A DNA stretch of 64,000 nucleotides from Stutzerimonas xanthomarina DSM 18231 (lineage in GTDB: Bacteria > Pseudomonadota > Gammaproteobacteria > Pseudomonadales > Pseudomonadaceae), in NCBI RefSeq assembly GCF_900129835.1, contig NZ_FQXA01000003.1, positions 124,001 through 188,000 on the forward strand, in the 5' to 3' direction. The translations under genes were made by a program, and so were the position numbers. This document shows, piece by piece, positions 18,082 to 26,339 of this stretch. The notes below the pieces were generated by a model that ran no database searches, had not been told where the DNA came from, and saw only the letters and a program-made list of their open reading frames with translations. Numbering within the stretch: position 1 is the stretch's first letter; each line of letters opens with the position of its first letter.

Positions 18082-19266
18082 TTACAGGCGACTGGCACGC
18101 CAGGCGGCAATCACGAACAGCGCAGCGAGCACCGCCATCAACGGCAGCCATCCCGCATGCTCCCATACGTAACCCGCGGCATAACCCACCACACTCGAAC
18201 CCAGGTAATAAGCACACAGGTAAAGCGCCGACGCCTGCGCCTTTGCGCCTTTGGCATGCACCCCAACCTGCCCGCTGGCCACGGCATGCGCGGCAAAAAA
18301 GCCCAACGTGAACAACGCCAGCCCGGCGACGATCGCGATCAGCCAGGGCGTTGAACACAGCCCCACGCCCAAAAGCATCAGCGCGACACCGCCTTGCAGT
18401 ACCTTTCTCGCACCCAGGCGTGGCACCAGCCGCCCGGCCCAACCAGCGCTGAAGATTCCGGCCAGGTACACGGTAAACAGCAGGCCGATGATGGTCGAGG
18501 AAAGGCTGAACGGCGGCGCGGCCAGACGAAACCCAATGTAGTTGAACAAGGCGACGAAGCCGCCCATCAGCAGGAATGCCTGTAAGAACAGGTTACGCAG
18601 AATGGGGTTGCTCAGGTGCTCGGCAAAATTGCTCAGCAGCCCGCGCAGCGACAACGGTTGCGCCTTGAAATGACGGGAGGCCGGCAGTAGCCAGACGAAA
18701 GCTACCAGCGCTACCAGACCTAAGCCGGCAATCCCGCCGAGCGCCAGTTGCCATCCACCAAGATCGCTTAGCAGACCCGACAGAAGTCTGCCCAAAAGCC
18801 CACCTAGCGCAGTTCCGCCGATATACAGACCCATCGCTGCGGGCAACGATTCGGGGTCGAACTCCTCCCCAACGTAAGCCATCGCCAATGCCGGAAGCCC
18901 GCTGAGCGCTAGCCCCAGCAAGGCCCGCAACACAAGCAGCAACGCCCAGGACTCCACCATGGCGCAAGCAAGACCGAGCAAGCCAGCCAGCAGGAGTGCC
19001 ACGCCCATGACACGCTTGCGCCCCCAGCTTTCCGCCAAGCCTCCAGCGATCAACAGGCAGAGCGCCAGCGACAGCGTCGTTAACGACAAAGCCAGGCTGC
19101 TGGTCGCTGCCGAGACCGCAAAATGCGAGGCCAACAACGGCAGCAATGGCTGCACGCAATAGAGCATGGCAAAGGTTGCGAATCCAGCGCAGAACAGCGC
19201 CAGCGTTGCTCGGTGATAAGCAACGGTGCCGCGTTTCAGATGGGAATCAAACGAGTCACAAGGCAT
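18082..19266 (-). CDS. MFS transporter (YnfM/YybF-like)
   Basis: 394 residues from the ATG at 19264-19266, or 402 if a start 24 bases upstream is used; neither has a strong ribosome site. Twelve hydrophobic segments and the loop motif GGLAESWGRKRVM between helices 2 and 3 identify a major facilitator superfamily exporter of the drug:H+ antiporter type. The sequence resembles the YnfM group; the substrate is unknown. It is divergent from the nap operon and shares a 280-bp upstream region with it. Confidence 0.85.
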   Translation of the reverse strand: MPCDSFDSHLKRGTVAYHRATLALFCAGFATFAMLYCVQPLLPLLASHFAVSAATSSLALSLTTLSLALCLLIAGGLAESWGRKRVMGVALLLAGLLGLACAMVESWALLLVLRALLGLALSGLPALAMAYVGEEFDPESLPAAMGLYIGGTALGGLLGRLLSGLLSDLGGWQLALGGIAGLGLVALVAFVWLLPASRHFKAQPLSLRGLLSNFAEHLSNPILRNLFLQAFLLMGGFVALFNYIGFRLAAPPFSLSSTIIGLLFTVYLAGIFSAGWAGRLVPRLGARKVLQGGVALMLLGVGLCSTPWLIAIVAGLALFTLGFFAAHAVASGQVGVHAKGAKAQASALYLCAYYLGSSVVGYAAGYVWEHAGWLPLMAVLAALFVIAAWRASRL

Positions 19267-19418
19267 GAGTACAATCTCTACGCCCGCCACAGCGCGAGCT
19301 TGAAAAAGCGGTGCAGCCTACCACAGCCTCTGTGGCCCAAGCCGCTTGCCAGAGCTGTTCCAGCGCGATACCACTGCTGAGCCCGATCAACCAGACCCGG
19401 CCAGGGCGAGCCAATTCC

Positions 19419-19432
19419 TTGACCCAGGTCAA
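19419..19432 (+). promoter_or_regulatory. ANR/FNR-type box upstream of napE
   Basis: TTGAC-CCAG-GTCAA is a perfect dyad matching the ANR/DNR/FNR consensus (TTGAY-N4-RTCAA). About 20-25 bp downstream is a TATAGC-like -10 (near 19452), the geometry of a class II activated promoter. It lies about 113 bp before the napE start, so oxygen-limited activation of nap is likely. Confidence 0.65.
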
Positions 19433-19544
19433 TAAAATCAGTTTTAGCCCATATAGCCCTAAGTCAAATAGACAGCTGACTTTGATTAAGCAAAGAAGGC
19501 TAACTAGACTCGGCGAACGCTACTCCGATTTAAAGGTGAACGCA

Positions 19545-19715
19545 GTGCCGCACCATACCGATCCCACACCTGTGGGCAAGCCGGAGGAAACACGGCTATT
19601 CGTCTTTCTGCTGGTCTTTCTCTTTCCGCTTTTAAGCGTCCTGACTGTATCGGGCTACGGCTTCATCGTCTGGATAAGCCAGTTGTTTTTTGGCCCGCCC
19701 GGCCCGCCGAGCTGA
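19545..19715 (+). CDS. napE: Periplasmic nitrate reductase subunit NapE
   Basis: 56 residues from a GTG start at 19545 with AAAGG eight bases upstream; a second in-frame GTG is nine bases earlier. One membrane segment (RLFVFLLVFLFPLLSVLTVSG) and the short C-terminal FFGPPGPP tail match NapE. The role of NapE is not established; it is a small inner-membrane protein encoded first in nap operons of Pseudomonas and Paracoccus. Followed 74 bp later by napD. Confidence 0.85.
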   Translation: MPHHTDPTPVGKPEETRLFVFLLVFLFPLLSVLTVSGYGFIVWISQLFFGPPGPPS

Positions 19716-19789
19716 TGGCCTGAGACCTGAACACTCCCTTCCAATATTTGCTTGCTCGTTTCAGGGCAGGCGGGGCTTCTTGATAAAAA

Positions 19790-20050
19790 ATGACCGACGC
19801 CTTGCATATCGCGAGCCTGCTCGTGCACTGCCGCCCCGAGCTGATGGATGCCGTGAAACAGAACATGATGCTTTTGCCTGGCGCAGAGCTGCACCAGGAA
19901 AGCGCCGCCGGAAAAGTGGTGGTGGTCCTTGAGGCAGAGCATGAAAGCCGCATTCTTGACACCATCAGCCACATCCAACAATTACCCGGCGTCCTAAACG
20001 CTGCCCTGATTTACCACGAACTCCTCAGCCCCGAAGGAGAGTCTGAATGA
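19790..20050 (+). CDS. napD: NapA chaperone NapD
   Basis: 86 residues of the NapD family. NapD binds the twin-arginine signal of NapA in the cytoplasm and holds the precursor until cofactor insertion is finished. The N-terminal [13 protein letters not shown] and the [10 protein letters not shown] strand are characteristic. The stop overlaps the napA start by four bases. The region between napE and napD carries no gene on the plus strand; napF is absent. Confidence 0.92.
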   Translation: MTDALHIASLLVHCRPELMDAVKQNMMLLPGAELHQESAAGKVVVVLEAEHESRILDTISHIQQLPGVLNAALIYHELLSPEGESE

Positions 20051-22551
20051 GCCTCACACGACGTCAATTCGCCAAAGCCAACGCCGCCGCTATCGCAGCC
20101 AGCGTGGCGGGCCTGCCGATCGCCACCAGCGCCAGCAACCTCGTTACTGACCCGCAGGCGACAGCACTCAAGTGGCACAAGGCGCCGTGCCGGTTCTGCG
20201 GCACTGGCTGCGGCGTGATGGTCGCCACCAGCGGCGACCGCGTCGTCGCCACGCATGGCGATGTGAAGGCAGAGGTCAACCGCGGCATCAACTGCGTCAA
20301 AGGCTATTTCCTGTCGAAGATCATGTACGGCGCCGACCGCCTCACTGAGCCGTTGCTGCGAATGAAGGACGGCAAGTACGACAAGCAAGGCGAATTCCAG
20401 CCGGTGAGCTGGGAGCAAGCGTTCGACATCATGGAAGAGAAGTACAAGGCCGCACTGCGGGACCACGGCCCCACGGCCGTTGGCATGTTCGGTTCCGGTC
20501 AGTGGACCGTGTGGGAAGGCTATGCGGCCAGCAAACTGATGAAAGCCGGCTTTCGCTCCAACAACCTCGACCCGAACGCACGGCACTGCATGGCGTCCGC
20601 TGCCGTCGGCTTCATGCGCACCTTCGGCATGGACGAGCCCATGGGCTGCTATGACGATATCGAGGCGGCCGACGCGTTCGTGCTCTGGGGCTCGAACATG
20701 GCCGAGATGCACCCGGTACTCTGGACGCGCGTGACCGACCGTCGGCTGAGCGCGCCGCATGTGAAAGTCGCCGTGATGTCGACCTTCGAGCACCGCAGCT
20801 TCGATCTTGCGGATATTCCGATGGTGTTCACGCCGCAGACCGATCTGGTGATCCTCAACTACATTGCCAACCACATCATCGAGAGTGGCGCAGTCAACCA
20901 GGACTTCATCAAGAACCACACCAAGTTCGCCAAGGGCAATACCAACATCGGTTATGGCCTACGGGCAACCGATCCGCGGGAAATCAAGGCCGAGAACGCC
21001 GCCGATGCAGGCGGTTGGACCGATATCAGCTTTGACGACTATGCCGAGTTCCTCAAGCCCTACACCCTGGAACGCGCCGCTCGCGAGTCGGGTGTTCCAG
21101 CAGAACGGCTGAAGATGCTGGCCGAGCTCTATGCCGATCCGAAAACCAAGGTGATGTCTTTCTGGACCATGGGTTTCAACCAGCACACCCGTGGGGTCTG
21201 GGCGAACAACATGATCTATAACATCCATTTGCTGACCGGAAAGATCAGCGAGCCCGGCAACAGCCCGTTCTCGCTTACCGGGCAACCGTCAGCCTGTGGC
21301 ACCGCGCGTGAAGTCGGCACTTTTTCGCACCGCTTGCCTGCGGACATGGTCGTCACGAATCCCAAGCATCGCGCAGTCACCGAGAAGATCTGGAAACTGC
21401 CCGAAGGCACCATTCCGGAAAAGCCCGGCTACCATGCCGTGCAGCAAAGCCGCGAACTGAAGGATGGCAACCTCAAGGTCTATTGGACCCAAGCCACCAA
21501 CAACATGCAGGCCGGGCCGAACATCATGCAGGAAGTGCTGCCCGGCTGGCGCAACCCGGAAACCTTTGTCATCGTTTCAGACGTTTACCCCACCGTGTCG
21601 GCCCAGGCCGCCGACCTTATTCTCCCCGCAGCGATGTGGGTGGAAAAGGAAGGCGCCTATGGCAACGCCGAGCGCCGCACACACGTGTGGCATCAGCTGG
21701 TTAGCGCGCCCGGGCAAGCGCGTTCCGATCTCTGGCAGCTGATGGAATTTTCCAAGCGCTTCACAACTGACGAAGTCTGGCCAGCCGAGCTGTTGGCCAA
21801 GTCACCGAGTCTGAAGGGCAAGACACTGTTCGAGGTGCTGTACAAGAACGGTCAGGTCGATAGTTTCCCCGTTTCGGATATCGAAGAAGGCTACCGAAAT
21901 CAGGAATCAGAGGCCTACGGCTTTTACGTGCAGAAAGGCCTGTTCGAGGAATATGCCCAGTTTGGCCGCGGCCATGGTCATGACCTCGCCGACTTCGACC
22001 GCTACCACCAGGAGCGCGGCCTGCGCTGGCCAGTTGTAGACGGCAAGGAAACCCGCTGGCGTTACCGTGAAGGCCACGACCCTTACGTGGAAAAAGGCTC
22101 AGGTGTGCAGTTCTATGGTTATCCGGACAAGCGAGCGATCATCTTCGCACTGCCTTATGAGGCACCTGCCGAGATGCCGGATGAAGACTATCCATTCTGG
22201 CTCAGTACCGGCCGTGTCCTCGAGCATTGGCATACCGGCAGCATGACTCAGCGTGTCGACGAGCTGCACCAGGCAGTTCCAGATGCGCTGGTGTACATGC
22301 ACCCCGACGATGCGCGTGACCTCAAAGCCCGCCGCGGCAGCGTGGTCAAGGTCATCAGCCGTCGCGGTGAGATGCAGGCCCGCATCGAAACCCGTGGCCG
22401 CAACAAGCCACCGAAAGGGCTGATATTCGTGCCTTTCTTCGACGCCAACAAACTGATCAACAAGGTCACTCTCGATGCGACCGACCCGATCTCCAAGCAA
22501 ACCGACTACAAGAAATGTGCCGTGAAGATCGAAGTGGTCAGCATCGCCTGA
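20047..22551 (+). CDS. napA: Periplasmic nitrate reductase catalytic subunit NapA
   Basis: 834 residues. A twin-arginine signal ([12 protein letters not shown]) leads to the periplasm. The [4Fe-4S] cluster motif CRFCGTGCG with a fourth Cys in NRGINCVKG lies at about residues 48-83, and the molybdenum-ligating Cys is in NARHCMASA (about 181). It binds a bis-molybdopterin guanine dinucleotide cofactor and reduces nitrate to nitrite with electrons from NapB/NapC. The C-terminal molybdopterin domain is complete, with the usual [12 protein letters not shown] segment. Length is normal. Confidence 0.97.
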   Translation: MSLTRRQFAKANAAAIAASVAGLPIATSASNLVTDPQATALKWHKAPCRFCGTGCGVMVATSGDRVVATHGDVKAEVNRGINCVKGYFLSKIMYGADRLTEPLLRMKDGKYDKQGEFQPVSWEQAFDIMEEKYKAALRDHGPTAVGMFGSGQWTVWEGYAASKLMKAGFRSNNLDPNARHCMASAAVGFMRTFGMDEPMGCYDDIEAADAFVLWGSNMAEMHPVLWTRVTDRRLSAPHVKVAVMSTFEHRSFDLADIPMVFTPQTDLVILNYIANHIIESGAVNQDFIKNHTKFAKGNTNIGYGLRATDPREIKAENAADAGGWTDISFDDYAEFLKPYTLERAARESGVPAERLKMLAELYADPKTKVMSFWTMGFNQHTRGVWANNMIYNIHLLTGKISEPGNSPFSLTGQPSACGTAREVGTFSHRLPADMVVTNPKHRAVTEKIWKLPEGTIPEKPGYHAVQQSRELKDGNLKVYWTQATNNMQAGPNIMQEVLPGWRNPETFVIVSDVYPTVSAQAADLILPAAMWVEKEGAYGNAERRTHVWHQLVSAPGQARSDLWQLMEFSKRFTTDEVWPAELLAKSPSLKGKTLFEVLYKNGQVDSFPVSDIEEGYRNQESEAYGFYVQKGLFEEYAQFGRGHGHDLADFDRYHQERGLRWPVVDGKETRWRYREGHDPYVEKGSGVQFYGYPDKRAIIFALPYEAPAEMPDEDYPFWLSTGRVLEHWHTGSMTQRVDELHQAVPDALVYMHPDDARDLKARRGSVVKVISRRGEMQARIETRGRNKPPKGLIFVPFFDANKLINKVTLDATDPISKQTDYKKCAVKIEVVSIA

Positions 22552-22562
22552 GGAGAGTCGCC

Positions 22563-23045
22563 ATGAAATTTCGCTTACTGCCTTTGACGCTCCTCGCGGT
22601 GTTTGGCCTGGCCGTTGCGGCCGGGCCGGATTATCCCCTGGATGCCTCTGCCCCCGACGGGCGCCGGCCGGGCGGCACCATCACCCAGGAATTCACCCCG
22701 CCGCCGCTGAGAGATGAGGAGAACAAGGACCTCAAGCGCGAGCGCAACTACCCGGAGCAGCCACCAACCATTCCGCACACCATTCGCGGTTATCAGGTCG
22801 ACAAGAACAGCAACAAGTGCCTGTCCTGCCACAGCCGCGCGGCCAGTGCACGTACCCAGGCACCAATGATCAGCATCACGCATTTCACCGATCGCGATGG
22901 CCAGACGCTCGGCGCCGTTGCCCCGCGTCGCTACTTTTGCACCCAGTGCCATGTGGTGCAGCACGATGTGAAGCCGTTGGTGCAGAACAACTTCGAGAAC
23001 ATCGACGAGCTGCTCTATCACGAAAACAAACAGAACGAACAGTGA
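22563..23045 (+). CDS. napB: Dihaem cytochrome c NapB
   Basis: 160 residues from the ATG at 22563 preceded by GGAGAG. An N-terminal signal peptide (LLPLTLLAVFGLAVA) is followed by two CXXCH haem-binding motifs, CLSCH (about residue 87) and CTQCH (about 126). NapB is the periplasmic electron-transfer subunit of nitrate reductase, passing electrons from NapC to NapA. Lies 11 bp downstream of napA. Confidence 0.96.
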   Translation: MKFRLLPLTLLAVFGLAVAAGPDYPLDASAPDGRRPGGTITQEFTPPPLRDEENKDLKRERNYPEQPPTIPHTIRGYQVDKNSNKCLSCHSRAASARTQAPMISITHFTDRDGQTLGAVAPRRYFCTQCHVVQHDVKPLVQNNFENIDELLYHENKQNEQ

Positions 23046-23055
23046 GGACGCCTGA

Positions 23056-23652
23056 ATGAAGTCGATACTGTCGTTTCTCAAACGTTACTGGACCGTCCTG
23101 CGCCGACCGAGTGTGCACTACAGCCTGGGCGTCTTGACGCTCGGGGGATTTCTTGCAGGGATCATCTTCTGGGGCGGCTTCAATACCGCGCTGGAGGCCA
23201 CCAATACCGAAGCCTTCTGCATTTCCTGTCACGAGATGGAAGACAACGTGTACATGGAGATCAAGGACACTATTCACTACACCAACCGCTCCGGCGTGCG
23301 CGCGACCTGCCCGGATTGCCACGTGCCACACGAATGGACGGACAAGATCGCGCGCAAGATGCAGGCCTCCAAGGAGGTTTGGGGGAAGATCTTCGGCACC
23401 ATCAATACGCGCGAGAAATTCCTCGGCATGCGTCGGGAAATGGCCGAGCGTGAATGGCGTCGCCTGAAGGCCAACGACTCGCTGGAGTGCCGCAACTGCC
23501 ACAACTACGAGTTCATGGATTTCACCCGCCAAAGCAAACGCGCCGCCGAGTTCCACTCCAAAGCGCTAGGCAAAGGCGAAGCGACCTGTATCGACTGCCA
23601 CAAGGGCATCGCCCACCGACTGCCAGACATGCACGGCGTGCCGGGCTGGTAA
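23056..23652 (+). CDS. napC: Membrane tetrahaem cytochrome NapC
   Basis: 198 residues of the NapC/NirT quinol dehydrogenase family. One N-terminal membrane helix ([20 protein letters not shown]) anchors a periplasmic domain with four CXXCH motifs: CISCH, CPDCH, CRNCH and CIDCH. It oxidises quinol and feeds NapB. It is the last gene of the operon; there is no napF, napG or napH. Confidence 0.96.
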   Translation: MKSILSFLKRYWTVLRRPSVHYSLGVLTLGGFLAGIIFWGGFNTALEATNTEAFCISCHEMEDNVYMEIKDTIHYTNRSGVRATCPDCHVPHEWTDKIARKMQASKEVWGKIFGTINTREKFLGMRREMAEREWRRLKANDSLECRNCHNYEFMDFTRQSKRAAEFHSKALGKGEATCIDCHKGIAHRLPDMHGVPGW

Positions 23653-23661
23653 ACGTCAAAC

Positions 23662-23690
23662 CCGGCGTCGGCCCAGACCGACGCCGGATC
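23662..23690 (+). terminator. Hairpin after napC
   Basis: A 10-bp stem (CCGGCGTCGG 23662-23671 with CCGACGCCGG 23678-23687) directly after the napC stop. No clear T tract follows, so termination efficiency is uncertain. Confidence 0.55.
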
Positions 23691-23853
23691 TCCATTGATG
23701 AACCTGAGCGCAGGGACGGGCTCAGGTCGGCCAACCCACTCCCCGATTACACTTCTCCCTCCTTTCAAGTCACTGAACAACCCTGTTGCAGCTGTGTCGA
23801 ACTCCAGCTGTTTATCGGATCGTTTCGACATCAACGACAACAAGGAGTCCACC

Positions 23854-24651
23854 ATGCGATATCACCTGTTCGGTGCAGCCCTGATGGCGGTCAGCGCCTT
23901 CGCTCACGCTGAGATCCAGACGCAGGAAATACCCTACACCGCCGCCGATGGCACCAAGATGGTTGGCTACTACGCCTACGACGACGCGATCGAAGGCCAG
24001 CGCCCAGGCGTCGTGGTGGTCCATGAATGGTGGGGCCTCAATGACTACGCCAAAAGCCGCGCCCGTGACTTGGCCGGACTGGGTTATAGCGCCCTGGCAA
24101 TCGATATGTATGGCGAGGGCAAGAACACCGAGCATCCAAAGGACGCGATGAGCTTCATGAAAGCCGCCTTGGCCGACGCCGACGCGGCCAAAGCCCGCTT
24201 TAACGCCGGTGTGGATCTGCTCAAACAGCAACAGCAGACCGACAGCGCCAAGCTTGCGGCAGTCGGCTACTGCTTCGGCGGCAAGGTAGTACTGGACATG
24301 GCCCGCCAGGGCGTACCACTCGAAGGCGTCGTCAGCTTCCATGGCGCACTGGCCACCGAAACCCGCGCAGCACCGGGCAGCGTCAAGGCCCGCGTACTGG
24401 TCGAGCACGGCAGCGCAGACAGTATGGTCAGCGCCGAAGATGTTGCAGCCCTGAGCGCCGAAATGGTCAAGGCCGGCGCCGACTACCAGTTTGTCAACCT
24501 GCCCGGCGCCAAACACGGTTTCACCAATCCAGGGGCTGACAAGTTTCAGAAAAAGGGCGTCGACGTGGCCTATAACAAAGCCGCAGACGAGCGCTCATGG
24601 AATGATATGCAGCGTTTTCTCGATGAGACCTTCGAAGGGAACGGCCGCTGA
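23854..24651 (+). CDS. Secreted dienelactone-hydrolase family protein
   Basis: 265 residues from the ATG at 23854 with AAGGAG nine bases upstream. A signal peptide (LFGAALMAVSAFAHA) precedes the DLH domain. The nucleophile cysteine is in GYCFGG, the Asp in the HGSADSMV region and the His in GAKHGF, forming the Cys-Asp-His triad of dienelactone hydrolases. Most periplasmic members have no proven substrate. The gene stands alone; position after nap is probably incidental. Confidence 0.85.
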   Translation: MRYHLFGAALMAVSAFAHAEIQTQEIPYTAADGTKMVGYYAYDDAIEGQRPGVVVVHEWWGLNDYAKSRARDLAGLGYSALAIDMYGEGKNTEHPKDAMSFMKAALADADAAKARFNAGVDLLKQQQQTDSAKLAAVGYCFGGKVVLDMARQGVPLEGVVSFHGALATETRAAPGSVKARVLVEHGSADSMVSAEDVAALSAEMVKAGADYQFVNLPGAKHGFTNPGADKFQKKGVDVAYNKAADERSWNDMQRFLDETFEGNGR

Positions 24652-25146
24652 AGCTACCCGGACGTATTGCCTCAACCGTAGTGCTGGCGAACGGCGGATA
24701 CCGAGGGGCACTGGAGTTCTGGAACGTGAGTGCTCTGGATATCCTGAAAAGTCCCGAAGTGTTCTGAATGCCGTGACGTGCTTGAGCGCTCTGAGTGCTG
24801 GAAATCCTGAGGGCTCCGAACTTTCGACTATGTTGAATGCTGACGGCGGCGTGACAGCAATCGAGCACAACCACAACGGCTGCGGGCGGTGCCCCTCTCC
24901 CCTTGGCGGAGGCGAGCGGCGCCGAGCCGCTGATCTAGCCTCTAACGGCTTTGCCTCAAACGCCTAGCACCACGTCCGAGCGAAACGTCTGCCAGCCTTC
25001 AAGCATCGACGATGAATGCATGATCATCGCCCGCACAGATAAGGTGCGGCTAACCCACCCCGGCCCCTGACCCGCCTTAAGCACCGCCGCCGTGCTAGCA
25101 TTGCCTCCATCGCAACTCTCTTCTCCTTCCAAATCGATCGCGAGTC
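24652..25146. other. Intergenic stretch with an imperfect direct repeat, no gene recognised
   Basis: About 495 bp without a convincing gene on either strand; the open frames here have poor codon pattern and no family resemblance. A degenerate direct repeat is present: 24728-24771 and 24793-24840 both begin GAGTGCT and end TTGAATGC-like, with ATCCTGA and TCCGAA blocks shared between them. Confidence 0.45.
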
Positions 25147-25584
25147 ATGGCCGAACACGATTTCCGCTACACCCTGCTCAATCCCGGACACACCCTCACC
25201 GAATGCCGCGCCCTGGCACCGGGCCGTTATCAGGTCACCGGCAACGGCGGCAACGTGCGCGCCGGTGACGTCCTGATCGTTACCCTCAAAGGCAGCCGAG
25301 ACCTCTCCCAGCGCCTGACCGTCGACAAGGTTCGCCACCTGATCAACCCGCCAGGCCAGTGGATGGCCGTGGCGAACGGGCCGGTGTTCAAGGAACTGGC
25401 GATCATCAACTGGCAGGTCGACTGCGACAGCTGCGGCAAACAGCTGGATTTCGAGTTCGCTGTGGACGCCGCCAAGGGCGAAGCGGCCCGCGCGCCAGCG
25501 GCAGACGCGCGGATCGCCGAACTGGGCTGGAAGAACGACGCCGGCCGACACCTCTGCCCAGCCTGCCAGAGGGCAAAGCCATGA
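25147..25584 (+). CDS. Uncharacterised protein with two CXXC motifs
   Basis: 145 residues with no signal peptide and no membrane helix. The N-terminal half is a beta-rich stretch around GNGGNVRAGDVLIVTLKG; the C-terminal half has CDSCGKQ (about residue 97) and CPAC (about 139), a spacing that could bind one zinc. I do not recognise a named family. The stop overlaps the start of the META-domain lipoprotein gene by four bases (ATGA), so the two are coupled in one transcript. Codon pattern fits a real gene. Confidence 0.65.
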   Translation: MAEHDFRYTLLNPGHTLTECRALAPGRYQVTGNGGNVRAGDVLIVTLKGSRDLSQRLTVDKVRHLINPPGQWMAVANGPVFKELAIINWQVDCDSCGKQLDFEFAVDAAKGEAARAPAADARIAELGWKNDAGRHLCPACQRAKP

Positions 25585-25982
25585 AAAAAGCCCTGCTGGC
25601 CAGCTTGGCCTTCTTGCCCGTAGCGGGCTGCTCGGTAGAACCCCTGACCCTGCAGAACGAAGTCACCTATATCGCCGAATGGATCGGCGACGAGCCCGTG
25701 GTAGGCCGTAACCCTGTCTCGCTGACCTTTAGCGACGACCGCGCCTACGGCAACGCCGGTTGTAACCACTGGTTCGCCAGCTACCAGCTAGACGACCAAA
25801 AGCTGCGCTTCAGCGAAATCGGCAGCACGCGCAAGATGTGCGCCGAACACATCATGAAGCAGGAACAGCACTTCCTCGAATTGCTCTCGCAGATTGAACG
25901 CTGGGACGTTTCCAAGATCGATCAACTGCGCTTCTGGCCCGCAGAAGGCGCACCGCTGCGGGTCTGGCCGGAACAGAACTGA
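25581..25982 (+). CDS. META-domain lipoprotein
   Basis: 133 residues from the ATG at 25581. The signal peptide ends in a lipobox (FLPVAGC, cysteine about residue 17), so it should be a lipoprotein; the residue after Cys is Ser, suggesting the outer membrane. The body has the META/HslJ features GNAGCNHWFASY and ...TRKMCAEHIMKQEQHFL. HslJ-type proteins are linked to heat shock or antibiotic stress in E. coli, with unknown biochemistry. Coupled to the upstream CXXC gene. Confidence 0.82.
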   Translation: MKKALLASLAFLPVAGCSVEPLTLQNEVTYIAEWIGDEPVVGRNPVSLTFSDDRAYGNAGCNHWFASYQLDDQKLRFSEIGSTRKMCAEHIMKQEQHFLELLSQIERWDVSKIDQLRFWPAEGAPLRVWPEQN

Positions 25983-26162
25983 ACTGCGCTAAAGGTGGGC
26001 ACGTCGGCTAGGGTGTGCCCCCTGAGCAAGCGCAAAGTCTCATCCGTAGCCAGTACATAAATCGCCGCGGCCCGCTTCAGGCATCAGGCGTAGCGCTTGG
26101 AGGCGTCTCCACCCGGTTATCTGAAAACCCACTGAAACCCGCATAGCCACTGCAACCTAGGG

Positions 26163-26195
26163 CACTCAGCAAAACCTGGGGACTGGTTCTGAGTG
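26163..26195. promoter_or_regulatory. Dyad upstream of the sigma-54-like site
   Basis: CACTCAG (26163-26169) and CTGAGTG (26189-26195) are perfect inverted copies; the stem can extend inwards with AAAACC facing TGGTT. It lies about 27 bp before the sigma-54-like element. It may be an activator site or an RNA hairpin. Confidence 0.35.
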
Positions 26196-26221
26196 TGACC
26201 GATCGCAAACGCTCCCATGTT

Positions 26222-26237
26222 TGGCACGCCCTCTGCA
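26222..26237 (+). promoter_or_regulatory. Sigma-54-type promoter with no downstream gene
   Basis: TGGCACG-CCCT-CTGCA matches the consensus TGGCACG-N4-TTGCW at all but one position, with the correct GG-to-GC spacing. Transcription would run rightwards from about 26248 and meet the 3' end of mshQ on the opposite strand; no open frame with a ribosome site follows. Confidence 0.5.
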
Positions 26238-26305
26238 ATAACCCAGGTAACCAGTTTTGGGGACCCTGGTACAGGCAGGCCAGGGATTCCCTCTTTTATC
26301 TCTCA

Positions 26306-26335
26306 GCCGAAGGGCGGCAACAGCAGCCCTTCGGC
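26306..26335. terminator. Hairpin at the 3' end of mshQ
   Basis: A perfect 10-bp stem (GCCGAAGGGC 26306-26315 with GCCCTTCGGC 26326-26335) lies five bases beyond the mshQ stop. Neither side has a clear T run; it may protect the mRNA end or terminate a rightward transcript from the sigma-54-like promoter. Confidence 0.5.
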
Positions 26336-26339
26336 GTCG

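Noticed and set aside
19482-19495. Second possible FNR box (TTGAT-TAAG-CAAAG) before napE
   Set aside because: The right half does not match ATCAA; the perfect dyad at 19419-19432 is the better site.
24491-24967. 158-codon plus-strand frame after the dienelactone hydrolase gene
   Set aside because: It begins inside the hydrolase gene in another frame, has no ribosome site and no resemblance to any family.
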